Below are positions 43,149 to 52,428 of a stretch of DNA of 64,000 nucleotides, piece after piece (the stretch's first letter is position 1; every line of letters starts with the position of its first letter). The translations under genes and the position numbers were made by a program. The notes below the pieces were generated by a model that saw only the letters and a list, made by a program, of their open reading frames with translations, ran no database searches and was not told the origin of the DNA. This stretch comes from Qipengyuania sp. YIM B01966. GTDB taxonomy: Bacteria; Pseudomonadota; Alphaproteobacteria; Sphingomonadales; Sphingomonadaceae. The stretch covers positions 372,001 through 436,000 of the forward strand of contig NZ_JADMNM010000002.1 of assembly GCF_016461955.1 (NCBI RefSeq), written 5' to 3'.

Positions 43149-43753
43149 CTGTGCAGTTTCACGATCGGCCGCTCGGCGATTCGGCGCTCGCGCAACTCTT
43201 CGGTGAAGCACGCAGCTATAATGGCTGGCTCGACCGCCCGGTCAGCGAAGCGCAGATCGAACAAATCCACAGCCTGCTGAAAATGGGTCCGACATCGGCC
43301 AATTCGCAGCCGGCCCGGTTCGTCTGGTGCCGCTCGCAAGACGCCAAAAATCAGCTGGCGGAATGTGCCATCGAAACCAACCGCGCCAAAATCCTCACCG
43401 CACCGGTTTGCGTGATCATCGGCTACGATCTCGACTTTCACGAGGAATTGCCGTTCCTGTTCCCCCATGCCGACGCCAAGCTGTGGTTTGACGGCAATGA
43501 GGCTTTGCGGCGCGAGACAGGCGCGCGCAACTCGGCGTTGCAGGGCGCCTATCTGATGCTCGCCGCACGCAGCCTGGGGCTCGATTGCGGGCCGATGTCG
43601 GGGGTCGATCTTGATCTCGTCACCGCGCGCTTTTTCGCCGATCAGCCGCGCTGCCGCGCTGACTGGATCTGCTCGATCGGCTATGGCGATCCGGCGAGCA
43701 TCTTCCCCCGCAGCCCACGCCCCGAATTCGCCCGCTTCAATCGCATCGTCTAA
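43145..43753 (+). CDS. Nitroreductase family, RutE-like reductase
   Basis: A 202-residue FMN oxidoreductase of the RutE/HadB subgroup (malonic semialdehyde reductase). It shows ARSYNGWLDRPVSEAQIEQI, MGPTSANSQPARFVW, ETGARNSALQGAYLMLAARS and LGLDCGPMSGVD. The start is GTG at 43145 overlapping nfuA. No other rut genes are present, so a general aldehyde or quinone reductase role is possible. Confidence 0.85.
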   Translation: MTVQFHDRPLGDSALAQLFGEARSYNGWLDRPVSEAQIEQIHSLLKMGPTSANSQPARFVWCRSQDAKNQLAECAIETNRAKILTAPVCVIIGYDLDFHEELPFLFPHADAKLWFDGNEALRRETGARNSALQGAYLMLAARSLGLDCGPMSGVDLDLVTARFFADQPRCRADWICSIGYGDPASIFPRSPRPEFARFNRIV

Positions 43754-43799
43754 GCCGCAGCCTTTACCTGCCCGACGGCTTGCGGCATCGACCCACTCC

Positions 43800-44429
43800 A
43801 TGCGGTGGCTGGCGATCGAATGTGCAAGCGAAGCGTGCTCGGTCGCGCTGTTTGAAGATGACGCCCTGATCGCCCATGACCACCGCATGCTGGGGCGCGG
43901 TCACGCCGAACACCTTGTGCCCATGATCGCTGCGCTGCCCGATCGCGGGCGGGCGCAACGCATCGCCGTTTCGCGCGGGCCGGGCAGTTTCACCGGAGTG
44001 CGGATCGGCCTGGCGACCGCGCGCGCGCTGGCTCTGGCTTGGCGAGCTGAGCTTGTGGGCTATCCCACGCTTGCACTTGTCGCTGCAGGCGCCCGGGTCG
44101 CATGCGGACCAGTGCCGGTTACAGCAGCAATGAACGGCGGACATGGGGAGATTTTCCTGCAGGGTTTCGCGCCCGACGGCTTACCGACAGCGGATCTGCA
44201 ATCGCTAGCACCGGATGTCGCGGCCGCTGCTGTTCGCGCGGTGCTGCTCGCCGGAACACGCGCCACGGAACTCGCCGCGCTGGTACCGGGCACCGAGGCG
44301 TTGGCGCTGCACCCGGATGCACGGCTGGTCGCCATGTTGCCGCCAGCATTGCTGACGTCCGATACGACCGCACTTTATGGCCGTGCGCCAGACGCCCGTC
44401 TCCCCAGCGCCCATATTCCGGCCCCATGA
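43800..44429 (+). CDS. tsaB: tRNA t6A synthesis protein TsaB
   Basis: A 209-residue partner of TsaD for threonylcarbamoyl-adenosine at position 37 of ANN-decoding tRNAs. Family features: MRWLAIECASEACSVALF, GRGHAEHLVPMI, VSRGPGSFTGVRIGLATARA and TAAMNGGHGEIFLQ. ATG 43800; the stop overlaps rimI as ATGA, a widespread pair. Confidence 0.93.
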   Translation: MRWLAIECASEACSVALFEDDALIAHDHRMLGRGHAEHLVPMIAALPDRGRAQRIAVSRGPGSFTGVRIGLATARALALAWRAELVGYPTLALVAAGARVACGPVPVTAAMNGGHGEIFLQGFAPDGLPTADLQSLAPDVAAAAVRAVLLAGTRATELAALVPGTEALALHPDARLVAMLPPALLTSDTTALYGRAPDARLPSAHIPAP

Positions 44430-44908
44430 CGGACGATCTTGACCGGATCATGGCAGTGATGACAGCCGCTTTCGATCCGTATTGGGGCGAGGCGTGGACC
44501 CGCCGGCAGGTGGCCGATTCGCTCCTCATGCCTCACACGCATTACTATCTCGCTGACTGGACCGGCGCGGTGCCGGTGGATGAAGCGCCGGCGGCGGGCT
44601 TTGCGTTGGTGCGCGCCGCGCCCGGTGAAGAGGAATTGCTTCTTATCGGTGTCGCTCCCGAAGCGCGCGGCCGGGGGGTCGGTTCGGCCTTGTTGCGCCA
44701 ATTGGCAGCTGCTGCCGAACTACGCGGAGCGGACCGCATTTTTCTGGAAATGCGGGCTAATAATCCCGTGGAGAACTTGTATCGCCGTCATGGCTACTGG
44801 CCTATCGGCCGGCGTCATGATTATTATCGACTGGCCGATGGGACGCGCCTGGATGCGATTACTTTCGCCTGCTCGATCGGACCCGCTGATTTCGCAGATG
44901 ATGAATAG
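44426..44908 (+). CDS. rimI: GNAT acetyltransferase RimI
   Basis: A 160-residue N-acetyltransferase of the RimI type. The acetyl-CoA loop is GVAPEARGRGVGSALLRQL, followed by FLEMRANNPVENLYRRHGYW and RRHDYYRLADG. It would acetylate ribosomal protein S18 or other N termini. ATGA overlap with tsaB supports ATG 44426 and cotranslation. Confidence 0.92.
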   Translation: MTDDLDRIMAVMTAAFDPYWGEAWTRRQVADSLLMPHTHYYLADWTGAVPVDEAPAAGFALVRAAPGEEELLLIGVAPEARGRGVGSALLRQLAAAAELRGADRIFLEMRANNPVENLYRRHGYWPIGRRHDYYRLADGTRLDAITFACSIGPADFADDE

Positions 44909-45027
44909 CTGAGCTCTCACGAGAACCCCGTCTGCACTATACTTGCAAGTTTCGGAAAAATGTTTCACCGGCGCGGCGGATCAATATGCGTCCATCAACC
45001 CCCATGGCGCGCAGGAGATAAGAAAAG

Positions 45028-45471
45028 ATGGATAACACTCAGAACGAGACTGCCGAAATGCTCATCACTCTGACGTCAGACATTGTTGCAGCACATGTCA
45101 GCAACAACAACGTCGACGTCGCCGATATGCCGACGCTGATCACCAGTGTTCACGCAGCACTTGCCGGGCTGGGACAGCCGGCCGAACCGGAAGAAGAGCC
45201 GCGCACGCCAGCAGTCCCGGTGCGCTCTTCGGTCAAGCCGGACTATATTGTCTGCCTCGAAGACGGCAAGAAGCTGAAAATGCTCAAGCGCTATTTGCGG
45301 ACCAATTACGACATGAGCCCGGAAGATTATCGCGCGCGCTGGAACCTGCCGGCGGATTACCCGATGGTCGCGCCCAACTACGCTGCCACCCGCCGCGATC
45401 TGGCAAAGAAAATCGGGCTTGGTCGGAAGCCGGGCCAGCCGCGCGGTCGCAAGCCCAAGGCCAAGGTCTGA
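45028..45471 (+). CDS. MucR/Ros-family regulator without zinc ligands
   Basis: A 147-residue regulator. The Ros/MucR domain is clear (PDYIVCLEDGKKLKMLKRYL, MSPEDYRARWNLP and a Lys/Arg-rich tail GRKPGQPRGRKPKAKV), but the Cys2-His2 set of Ros is reduced: the second Cys is Asp (CLED), and the His positions read Tyr and Asn/Tyr. Zinc binding therefore looks lost, as reported for some Mesorhizobium Ml proteins. An AGGAG site precedes ATG 45028, and a terminator follows at 45511. MucR proteins act as histone-like silencers in alphaproteobacteria. Confidence 0.9.
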   Translation: MDNTQNETAEMLITLTSDIVAAHVSNNNVDVADMPTLITSVHAALAGLGQPAEPEEEPRTPAVPVRSSVKPDYIVCLEDGKKLKMLKRYLRTNYDMSPEDYRARWNLPADYPMVAPNYAATRRDLAKKIGLGRKPGQPRGRKPKAKV

Positions 45472-45510
45472 CCCGTACTCCAAACCGCGCCAGCGCGCGG
45501 CTTGAGCACA

Positions 45511-45543
45511 GCGCCCCGGCCCGATAAGGGTACGGGGCGTTTT
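45511..45543 (+). terminator. Intrinsic terminator after the MucR gene
   Basis: CGCCCCG (45512-45518) pairs with CGGGGCG (45533-45539), extended inside by CCC (45520-45522) and GGG (45528-45530), with TTTT at 45540-45543. It separates mucR from fur and lies 14 bases before the TTG start of fur. Confidence 0.75.
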
Positions 45544-45557
45544 GTCTGGAGCCATCT

Positions 45558-45980
45558 TTGCCGCACCGTATCGACCTCGAACAATTGTGCGCCGAACGCG
45601 GCCTCCGCATCACCGAGCAGCGCCGGGTCATCGCCCGGGTCCTGTCCGAAGCCGATGATCATCCCGATGTCGAGTTGCTCCACCAGCGCGCCGCAACCAT
45701 CGATCCGCGGATTTCGATCGCTACGGTCTATCGGACTGTACGCCTGTTCGAAGAAGCCGGCATTCTCGACCGGCACGATTTCGGCGATGGCCGTGCCCGG
45801 TACGAAGCGGCGCCCGAGGCGCATCACGATCATCTGATCGATGTGGAAACGGGCAAGGTGATCGAATTCGTCGATCCCGAGTTGGAAGCCTTGCAGAAAC
45901 AGATCGCCGAGAAACTTGGCTATCGGCTGGTGGACCACCGGATGGAGCTGTACGGCGTCAGGGCGGACCGCCGCGGCTGA
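45558..45980 (+). CDS. fur: Fur-family metalloregulator
   Basis: A 140-residue repressor with winged helix (RITEQRRVIARVLSEADDHP, ISIATVYRTVRLFEEAGIL) and a metal site around HHDHLIDVETG. The paired CxxC structural-zinc motifs of E. coli Fur are missing (only Cys11), as in several alphaproteobacterial Fur/Mur proteins; metal choice is uncertain. The start is TTG at 45558 with GGAG about eight bases upstream. Its stop overlaps the plsC start by one base (TGATG). Confidence 0.88.
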   Translation: MPHRIDLEQLCAERGLRITEQRRVIARVLSEADDHPDVELLHQRAATIDPRISIATVYRTVRLFEEAGILDRHDFGDGRARYEAAPEAHHDHLIDVETGKVIEFVDPELEALQKQIAEKLGYRLVDHRMELYGVRADRRG

Positions 45981-46744
45981 TGGTGGCTAGCCCGGCACTC
46001 GACCAGCCCGCGCCCCGCATCGGGCTGCGCGGGTGGACGCGTACTATGCTGAGGGTGGCGGCGATGGCGGTCTTGCTGCTGATCTGCGCTCCGCTGCATC
46101 TGCTGACCCGGCTGATTGCCGATAGCAGGATTTTCGCGCGCCTGTTCCTCACCGGAATAGGGTGGCTCGCCGGGATGGACATCCGCGTGCATGGTCGGCC
46201 CGCGCCACACGCATTGTTGCTGGCAAACCATGTCAGCTGGATGGATATTCCCGCGCTGGCGCAGGCAGCCGGTAGCGCCTTTATCGCGCATGACGGGCTG
46301 GCGGGGCACCCGTTCCTCAAATGGCTGTGCGAGATGAACGACACGGTGTTCATCGCCCGCCACGAACGTACGACGGTGGCAGGTCAGGTGGCCGAAATCC
46401 GCGCAGCGCTGGCTGGCGCAAGCCGGCTGACTATTTTCCCTGAAGGAACCACAAGCGACGGCACTACCACGCTGCCTTTCAAGAGCGCGCTGCTTTCGGC
46501 GATCGACCCGCCGCCGCCCGGCATTGCCGTGCAGCCGGTGGTGCTGGTCTATGACGAGGCACCGCACGTGTCGTGGGTTGGCGACGAGCCGGGGCTCGAC
46601 AATTTCAGGCGCATCCTTGCGCGGGCGCGTTCGGTTCGACTCGATATCCATTTCCTGCCCCCCTTGACGGGTCCGGCGCTCGCGGGCCGCAAAGCGATGG
46701 CGCAGGCCGCGCAAGGCGCTATTCGCGCCCGTCTGCCCGCCTAG
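45980..46744 (+). CDS. plsC: 1-acyl-glycerol-3-phosphate acyltransferase
   Basis: A 254-residue membrane-associated acyltransferase making phosphatidic acid. One hydrophobic segment (VAAMAVLLLICAPLHLLTRL) precedes the catalytic NHVSWMD (HX4D) and the substrate motif FPEGTTSDG. Coupled to fur by a TGATG overlap, a conserved sphingomonad neighbour of miaB. Confidence 0.92.
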   Translation: MVASPALDQPAPRIGLRGWTRTMLRVAAMAVLLLICAPLHLLTRLIADSRIFARLFLTGIGWLAGMDIRVHGRPAPHALLLANHVSWMDIPALAQAAGSAFIAHDGLAGHPFLKWLCEMNDTVFIARHERTTVAGQVAEIRAALAGASRLTIFPEGTTSDGTTTLPFKSALLSAIDPPPPGIAVQPVVLVYDEAPHVSWVGDEPGLDNFRRILARARSVRLDIHFLPPLTGPALAGRKAMAQAAQGAIRARLPA

Positions 46745-46789
46745 CCCGGCGCTTCCCGCGAGCGCCATTTTACGGTAGGGGCGCGCGCC

Positions 46790-48133
46790 ATGCGACCAGT
46801 TGCGCCCCCCAAGACCTTTCGGGTCAAAAGCTTCGGCTGCCAGATGAACGTCTATGATGGCGAGCGCATGGCTGAATTGCTGGCCGAACAGGGCATCGCG
46901 CCCGCGGTCGAGGGCGAAGCGGCTGATCTGGTGGTGCTTAACACCTGCCACATACGCGAAAAGGCGGCGGAGAAGGTTTATTCCGATATCGGGCGCATCT
47001 CCAAGGCCGGGGCCGAGGCGGGTACGACGCCCCTGATCGCGGTCGCTGGCTGCGTGGCGCAGGCCGAGGGCGAAGAGATCATGGCCCGCGCACCGGCCGT
47101 GAGCATGGTGGTCGGTCCGCAGGCCTATCACCGGCTGCCGGGAATGATCGAACAGGCGGTCGCCGGGCGCCGCACCACCGATACGGATATGCCGGCCGAC
47201 GCCAAGTTTGCCGCTTTACCGCAGCGCCGCCGCAGCGCTCCCGCCGCGTTTCTGACGGTGCAGGAAGGCTGCGACAAGTTCTGCACCTATTGCGTGGTGC
47301 CCTATACGCGCGGGGCGGAAATCAGCCGGCCGTTCGCGGCCCTGTTCGACGAGGCCCAGCGCCTCGCCGATGCCGGTGCGCGCGAGATCACGCTGCTGGG
47401 TCAGAACGTCTCGGCCTGGCGCGGCGAGGATGCGCGCGGGCGGCCCATCGGGCTTGCCGGGCTAATCCGCGCCATCGCCGATTTGCCCGACATCGCCCGC
47501 ATTCGGTACACGACCAGCCATCCGGCCGACATGGACGATGAACTGATCGCCGCGCATGGCGAGATCGGCAAACTGATGCCTTACCTGCACCTGCCGGTGC
47601 AAAGCGGCAGCAACCGTATCCTCAGGGCGATGAACCGCAGCCACAGCACCGAAAGTTACCTCGCACTGCTGGATCGGTTCCGCGACGCCCGACCCGATCT
47701 GGCGCTATCTGGCGATTTCATTGTCGGCTTTCCGGGCGAGAGCGAGGCCGATTTCGCCGATACGCTGCGGCTGGTCGATGCAGTGGGATATGCGGCCGCG
47801 TTCAGTTTCAAATATTCGCCGCGCCCCGGCACGCCGGCGGCGACGATGCCTGATCAGGTCGCACCCGAAATTATGGACGAGCGGCTGCAACGATTGCAGG
47901 GCGCGCTTGGCCGGCATCAGCTGGCGTTCAATCAGGCGAGCGTGGGCAAGTCCTGCACGGTCCTGGTCGAACGGCGCGGCAAGCTGCCCGGCCAATGGCT
48001 CGGCAAGTCGCCGTGGCTGCAATCGGTGCACTTTACGGGCGAGGCGGCTATCGGCGATCTGGTCGAAGTCGAGCTGACCGCTGCTGGCCCCAACTCGCTC
48101 GCCGGGAGATTGCTGGAACCGGCTCTGGCCTGA
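46790..48133 (+). CDS. miaB: tRNA methylthiotransferase MiaB
   Basis: A 447-residue radical-SAM enzyme adding the methylthio group to i6A37 of tRNA. The N-terminal cluster cysteines lie in [23 protein letters not shown] and [11 protein letters not shown]; the radical SAM motif is [12 protein letters not shown]; a TRAM domain closes the protein ([20 protein letters not shown]). Full length. Nfu and TsaB upstream act in related tRNA and Fe-S work. Confidence 0.96.
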   Translation: MRPVAPPKTFRVKSFGCQMNVYDGERMAELLAEQGIAPAVEGEAADLVVLNTCHIREKAAEKVYSDIGRISKAGAEAGTTPLIAVAGCVAQAEGEEIMARAPAVSMVVGPQAYHRLPGMIEQAVAGRRTTDTDMPADAKFAALPQRRRSAPAAFLTVQEGCDKFCTYCVVPYTRGAEISRPFAALFDEAQRLADAGAREITLLGQNVSAWRGEDARGRPIGLAGLIRAIADLPDIARIRYTTSHPADMDDELIAAHGEIGKLMPYLHLPVQSGSNRILRAMNRSHSTESYLALLDRFRDARPDLALSGDFIVGFPGESEADFADTLRLVDAVGYAAAFSFKYSPRPGTPAATMPDQVAPEIMDERLQRLQGALGRHQLAFNQASVGKSCTVLVERRGKLPGQWLGKSPWLQSVHFTGEAAIGDLVEVELTAAGPNSLAGRLLEPALA

Positions 48134-48220
48134 CGCGCTGCTCTTCTGTGCAAAGGCCGGCGCATGACGCTTGTTTCAGCGCCAGCCGCCACTATCCTCG
48201 ACGGGCAACGAAAGGACCGC

Positions 48221-49249
48221 ATGGCTCGCAAACTGCCGGGGCCCACCCCTCCCTTCTCTCCCCCGCCGGCCCCAATGCGCGAGGCGCGTCGCGCCCGGGT
48301 GGAGGTCAGCTTCGAAGATCAGTCGCTGCTGGTCCCGCTGTTTGGCCAGTTCGATGCCAATCTGGTGCAGGTCGAGAACCGGCTGGGCGTGTTCATCTCT
48401 GCCCGCGGCAACCATTTGCAGATCGAGGGGCCAGAAGATGCCGTTGCCCGTGCGCGCGACGTGCTGACGCGGATGTATGACCGGCTGGCGCTGGGGCAGG
48501 ATCTCGACCCAGGCGCGGTCGAATCGCTGATCGCCATGTCGAACGAGCCGACACTGGAGGGGATCGTGCGTGGCCAGGATGGCGGCGCGCCGATCATGAT
48601 CCGTACCCGTCGCAAGACGATCGTCCCGCGTTCGGCCGGACAGATCCCCTATATGCGGCAGCTAGCCAGCACGGACATCGTCTTCGCGTTGGGCCCGGCG
48701 GGCACCGGCAAGACCTATCTGGCGGTGGCGCAGGCCGTCAGCCAGCTCATCACCGGGAGCGTGCAACGCCTCATCCTTAGCCGCCCGGCGGTCGAAGCAG
48801 GAGAGAAGCTCGGCTTCCTCCCCGGCGATATGAAGGACAAGGTCGATCCCTATCTGCGTCCGCTTTACGACGCGCTGTACGATTGCATGCCGCCCGAACA
48901 GGTCGAACGCCATCTGGCGAGCGGGGTGATCGAGGTGGCGCCGATCGCCTTCATGCGCGGGCGCACGCTGGCCGACAGCTTCATCATCCTCGATGAAGCG
49001 CAGAACACGACCCGCGAACAGATGAAGATGTTCCTCACCCGCTTCGGCCAGAACAGCCGGATGGTGGTGTGCGGCGATCCGCGGCAGGTGGACATTCCCG
49101 GCGGGGACGCGATGAGTGGCCTCGCCGACGCGGTCTCCAAGCTGGAGGGTGTCGAAGGCATCGCGGTCAGCCACTTCACAGCCGCCGACGTCGTCCGCCA
49201 CCCGATCGTCGGCCGCATCGTCGAGGCGTATGAAGGCACGGGCTCGTAG
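48221..49249 (+). CDS. phoH: PhoH-like ATPase
   Basis: A 342-residue PhoH/YbeZ protein, an RNA-related ATPase acting with YbeY. A KH-like N-terminal part ([20 protein letters not shown]) is followed by Walker [37 protein letters not shown], and [20 protein letters not shown] (Walker B). An AAGGA site six bases before ATG 48221 is the best start; ATG 48164 would add 19 unconserved residues. Confidence 0.93.
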   Translation: MARKLPGPTPPFSPPPAPMREARRARVEVSFEDQSLLVPLFGQFDANLVQVENRLGVFISARGNHLQIEGPEDAVARARDVLTRMYDRLALGQDLDPGAVESLIAMSNEPTLEGIVRGQDGGAPIMIRTRRKTIVPRSAGQIPYMRQLASTDIVFALGPAGTGKTYLAVAQAVSQLITGSVQRLILSRPAVEAGEKLGFLPGDMKDKVDPYLRPLYDALYDCMPPEQVERHLASGVIEVAPIAFMRGRTLADSFIILDEAQNTTREQMKMFLTRFGQNSRMVVCGDPRQVDIPGGDAMSGLADAVSKLEGVEGIAVSHFTAADVVRHPIVGRIVEAYEGTGS

Positions 49250-49267
49250 ACAGGCGCGGGCCGGTTG

Positions 49268-49768
49268 ATGGAACTCGATATCGATCTTGAAGGCTGGCCC
49301 GGCGGTGCTGACTGGCCCGCGCTGGCGTTGCGCGCGGCTGAGGCGGCGGCGGCTGTCTCGCCGGAACTTGCGCATCCCCGGCTGGCCGCCAGTGTCCTGT
49401 TCACCAGCGACGCCGAGGTGCGGCAGCTCAACGCCGATTGGCGCGGCAAGGACAAGCCGACCAACGTGCTCTCATTCCCGATGCTTGAGCGTGCGGATCT
49501 GCTGGCGTTAGCGGAGAAAGGGCCGCCCCAACTCCTGGGCGACATCGCATTGGCGCATGAAACCTGCGCGCGCGAGGCAGCCGAGCGCGGCATTGGGCTG
49601 GCCGATCACGCTGCGCACCTGCTGGTCCACGGCTTCCTTCATCTGGCCGGCCATGATCATGAAACTGCGCCCGAAGATGCGGCAGCGATGGAGGCACTGG
49701 AGATAAAGGCGCTTGCGCTGCTGGGCCTTGGCAACCCATATGAGGGCGATCAACAGGTGGAGCGATGA
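49268..49768 (+). CDS. ybeY: Endoribonuclease YbeY
   Basis: A 166-residue zinc-dependent single-strand RNase for 16S rRNA maturation and quality control. The three-His metal motif is HGFLHLAGHDH, with LNADWRGKDKPTNVLSFP and LLGDIALAHETC upstream. ATG 49268 follows a TTG at 49265. Stop overlaps corC as ATGA. Confidence 0.95.
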   Translation: MELDIDLEGWPGGADWPALALRAAEAAAAVSPELAHPRLAASVLFTSDAEVRQLNADWRGKDKPTNVLSFPMLERADLLALAEKGPPQLLGDIALAHETCAREAAERGIGLADHAAHLLVHGFLHLAGHDHETAPEDAAAMEALEIKALALLGLGNPYEGDQQVER

Positions 49769-50697
49769 TCAGGGCCATGCCCGACAATGACAGCCAATCG
49801 GGAGACGGAGACAGTAGACGCGGGCTGTGGCTCGCGGTGCGTAAATTCTTCGACGCCAATGCCGGCGAACGCTCGCTGCGCGAACAGCTCGAGGATGTCA
49901 TTGACGAGCACGAGGACGGCGCGCCAGCCTCGGCTTCGGGCGAGACCAGCGGCGATCTTTCGCCGCTCGAACGCCAGATGCTGCGCAATCTGCTGCACTT
50001 CAGCGAACATGATGCCGACGATGTCGCCGTCCCGCGCGGCAAGATCATCGCCGTCGCCGATACGCTGCCGTGGGCCGAACTGGTCAATATATTCGCCGAA
50101 AGCGGCCATTCGCGCCTGCCGGTTTATCACGACACGCTCGACCAGATCGTCGGGATGATGCATTTGAAGGACGTGTTCCCGTTGATCGCGCGGGACGAGG
50201 TGCCGGACGATTGGACCGCGTTGATGCGCCAGCCGATCTTCGTTCCGCAGGCCCGCGGCGCGCTCGACGTGCTGGCCGATATGCGGCTCAATCGGGTCCA
50301 CCTGGCGGTCGTGGTGGATGAATATTCGGGCACCGACGGGATCATCACGATTGAGGATCTCGTCGAGGAGATCGTCGGCGAGATCGAGGACGAGCATGAC
50401 GATGCGCCCGAACAGTTGATCGTGCCGGTCGGTGCCAAGATGTGGGATTGCGATGCTCGGGCTGAACTGGACGACATCGCCCGCGAGATCGACCCCCGCC
50501 TCGCGCAGATCGAGGAGCCGGTGGACACACTCGGCGGGCTGACCTTCCTGCTGGCCGAAGGCGTGCCGCCGGTCGGCACCATGCTGGCGCATGAGAGCGG
50601 CTGGCGGATCGAAGTGCTCGAAGCCGACGATACTCATGTCCGCCGTCTGCGGTTGCACGCGCCCGCAGAAGAACGGCCCGAAGACCGCGAGGAATAG
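49765..50697 (+). CDS. corC: CorC-type CBS-domain protein
   Basis: A 310-residue cytosolic protein with an acidic N terminus, two CBS domains (VPRGKIIAVADTLPWAELV to GMMHLKDVFPL; FVPQARGALDVLADMRLNRV to IITIEDLVEEIVGEIEDE) and a C-terminal CorC/HlyC domain. No membrane helix, so it is the soluble CorC form linked to magnesium/cobalt homeostasis. ATGA overlap with ybeY. In related genomes lnt often follows; here a LysR gene does, two bases downstream. Confidence 0.92.
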   Translation: MIRAMPDNDSQSGDGDSRRGLWLAVRKFFDANAGERSLREQLEDVIDEHEDGAPASASGETSGDLSPLERQMLRNLLHFSEHDADDVAVPRGKIIAVADTLPWAELVNIFAESGHSRLPVYHDTLDQIVGMMHLKDVFPLIARDEVPDDWTALMRQPIFVPQARGALDVLADMRLNRVHLAVVVDEYSGTDGIITIEDLVEEIVGEIEDEHDDAPEQLIVPVGAKMWDCDARAELDDIAREIDPRLAQIEEPVDTLGGLTFLLAEGVPPVGTMLAHESGWRIEVLEADDTHVRRLRLHAPAEERPEDREE

Positions 50698-50699
50698 GC

Positions 50700-51587
50700 A
50701 TGGGCCTGCGCCGCCTGCCGCCGCTGCGCGCGATGGAAGCGTTCATGCGCGTGGTACGCCTCGGATCGGCGCGGGCCGCAGCGGCGGAACTGGCGCTCAG
50801 TCCCTCGGCCCTGTCCCGGCGGATCGCGGGGCTGGAGGATTTCGTCGGCAAGAAACTGTTCACCCGCGCGCATCAGACGATGGCGCTGACCGATGAGGGC
50901 CGGGCATTCTATGATGCGGTCGCTCCGCATTTCGATGCGCTGACAGCAGCGGTGGAAAGCCAGTCGGAAAACCTCAGCCTGCTGCGGCTGCATCTGGGGG
51001 TACTACCGCTGTTCGGGGGGCAGCGGCTGTTCCCGCGGTTGCCCGAACTGCGCCGGCTGCACCCGCGTCTGCATATCGACATCGACACCGGCCCGCATCT
51101 GCTCGACCGCGTTGGCGATACGCTCGACGCCGCAATCGTGCTGGCGCACGCACCCGATCCAGCCTTCCATGCCGTGCGTCTCGACCACAATCAGGTCCAC
51201 GCGATCACGTCGCGCGCGCTGGCGGCGGAACTGGGCGAGCAGCCCGGCGCAATCGATCTCGCGCGCCAGACTTTTCTCGTACACAACGAAATGCCCGACA
51301 GCTTTGCGGCCTGGCAGGAAGCAATCGGGCTCGAACGGTTCGAGCCGGCGGCCATCGATCATTTCGATTCAGGGCAATTGATGCTCGAAGCAGCCGCGCA
51401 GGGCCTCGGCATAGCGATCATGCATGACGACCATTTTAACCGCGCGGGCGATCGGCGGCTGGCTAGGTTGTTTCCGGACACGCCCGTCGAAAGCCCTTAT
51501 TCCTACTGGTTCATCTGCCGCCCCCGCGCGCTGGAGCAGCGCCCGGTCCGCCTGTTCCACGACTGGCTGGTGGCTGCCGACCTCTGA
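50700..51587 (+). CDS. LysR-family regulator
   Basis: A 295-residue LysR regulator with N-terminal winged helix (LPPLRAMEAFMRVVRLGSAR, LSPSALSRRIAGLEDFVGKK) and a periplasmic-binding-protein-like effector domain resembling GcvA. Effector and targets are unknown. It follows corC with a two-base gap, so it may be read from the same mRNA, and precedes an unknown small gene. Confidence 0.9.
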   Translation: MGLRRLPPLRAMEAFMRVVRLGSARAAAAELALSPSALSRRIAGLEDFVGKKLFTRAHQTMALTDEGRAFYDAVAPHFDALTAAVESQSENLSLLRLHLGVLPLFGGQRLFPRLPELRRLHPRLHIDIDTGPHLLDRVGDTLDAAIVLAHAPDPAFHAVRLDHNQVHAITSRALAAELGEQPGAIDLARQTFLVHNEMPDSFAAWQEAIGLERFEPAAIDHFDSGQLMLEAAAQGLGIAIMHDDHFNRAGDRRLARLFPDTPVESPYSYWFICRPRALEQRPVRLFHDWLVAADL

Positions 51588-51645
51588 TCGTTCGCTTTTC
51601 GTCAACCATTGCCCCCTAGCTTCGACAACCAAGCGGGGGTTGCCG

Positions 51646-51936
51646 GTGATCGAGATCGAAATCCAGAACGAGACGCATCAGTCGCAGGAGCGGTTGCGCT
51701 TTGCCGCCGTGCCGCGGATCGGCGAAGGGATTCGCCTGCGTGACCCTGATGGGTGCTGGGCATCCTATGACGTGCTCGACCTGTGGTACCAGAAGGCCGA
51801 ATATGGCGATATCTGGGTGCCCTATCTCCATGTGCGGATGACGCCCGAAGATGGCGTGCAACCCGTGCCGACTGTCGCGGTACCGGCGGCGAACGACCAT
51901 TTCTCGGGCCGGGAGGTGCAACCATTCACGGCCTGA
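51646..51936 (+). CDS. Small protein of unknown function
   Basis: A 96-residue acidic, probably beta-rich protein (VIEIEIQNETHQSQERLRFA, GIRLRDPDGCWASYDVLDLW, WYQKAEYGDIWVPYLHVRM). It has no signal or membrane segment. The start GTG at 51646 has a GGGGG site six bases upstream. Seventeen bases later a CheY-like receiver begins, so the two may work together. I do not recognise the family. Confidence 0.65.
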   Translation: MIEIEIQNETHQSQERLRFAAVPRIGEGIRLRDPDGCWASYDVLDLWYQKAEYGDIWVPYLHVRMTPEDGVQPVPTVAVPAANDHFSGREVQPFTA

Positions 51937-51953
51937 TCAAACGGCACGGGCGG

Positions 51954-52400
51954 ATGGTTCCGCCAGAGGAGCGCGCCCCTGCGGCGCCCGCCGCCGCGCC
52001 GGCGCCCACCCCGCAATCTCCCGCCATCGCTTCCCAGCTTCTATGCCTGGTGGTGGACGACTCGCGTGTACTGCGAAAACTAACGCGCCGCGTGGCCGAA
52101 GGGATCGGCTACACCGTGCTCGAGGCCGAGAATGGTGAGGAGGCACTGACCCGGTGTGCTAGGGCGATGCCTGCGCTGGTCATTACCGACTGGAACATGC
52201 CGGTGATGAGCGGGCTCGAATTCGTCAGCGCGCTACGTGCCATGCCCGGCGGCGCAGCGACGCGGGTTGTGTTCTGCACATCCAACGCGGGCGCGCGCGA
52301 TATTCATCAGGGTATTGAGGCCGGAGCGGACGAATACGTCATCAAGCCGTTCGACGAGGCGACACTCAAAGCCAAGCTCGCCAGCATCGGGGCCGCCTGA
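51954..52400 (+). CDS. Single-domain CheY-like response regulator
   Basis: A 148-residue protein with an Ala/Pro-rich lead of about 30 residues then one receiver domain: CLVVDDSRVLRKLTRRVAEG, phospho-acceptor Asp in LVITDWNMPVMSG, and the Lys in YVIKPFDEATLKAKL. No output domain, so it acts by protein contact or as a phosphate relay. No kinase or chemotaxis gene is next to it. ATG 51954 has a weak ribosome site. Confidence 0.85.
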   Translation: MVPPEERAPAAPAAAPAPTPQSPAIASQLLCLVVDDSRVLRKLTRRVAEGIGYTVLEAENGEEALTRCARAMPALVITDWNMPVMSGLEFVSALRAMPGGAATRVVFCTSNAGARDIHQGIEAGADEYVIKPFDEATLKAKLASIGAA

Positions 52401-52428
52401 CGCGCTGCCCCGATACCGGCGTAGGGGA

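Noticed and set aside
48164-48220. Upstream start for phoH
   Set aside because: The extra 19 residues are not conserved in character and the AAGGA site fits ATG 48221.
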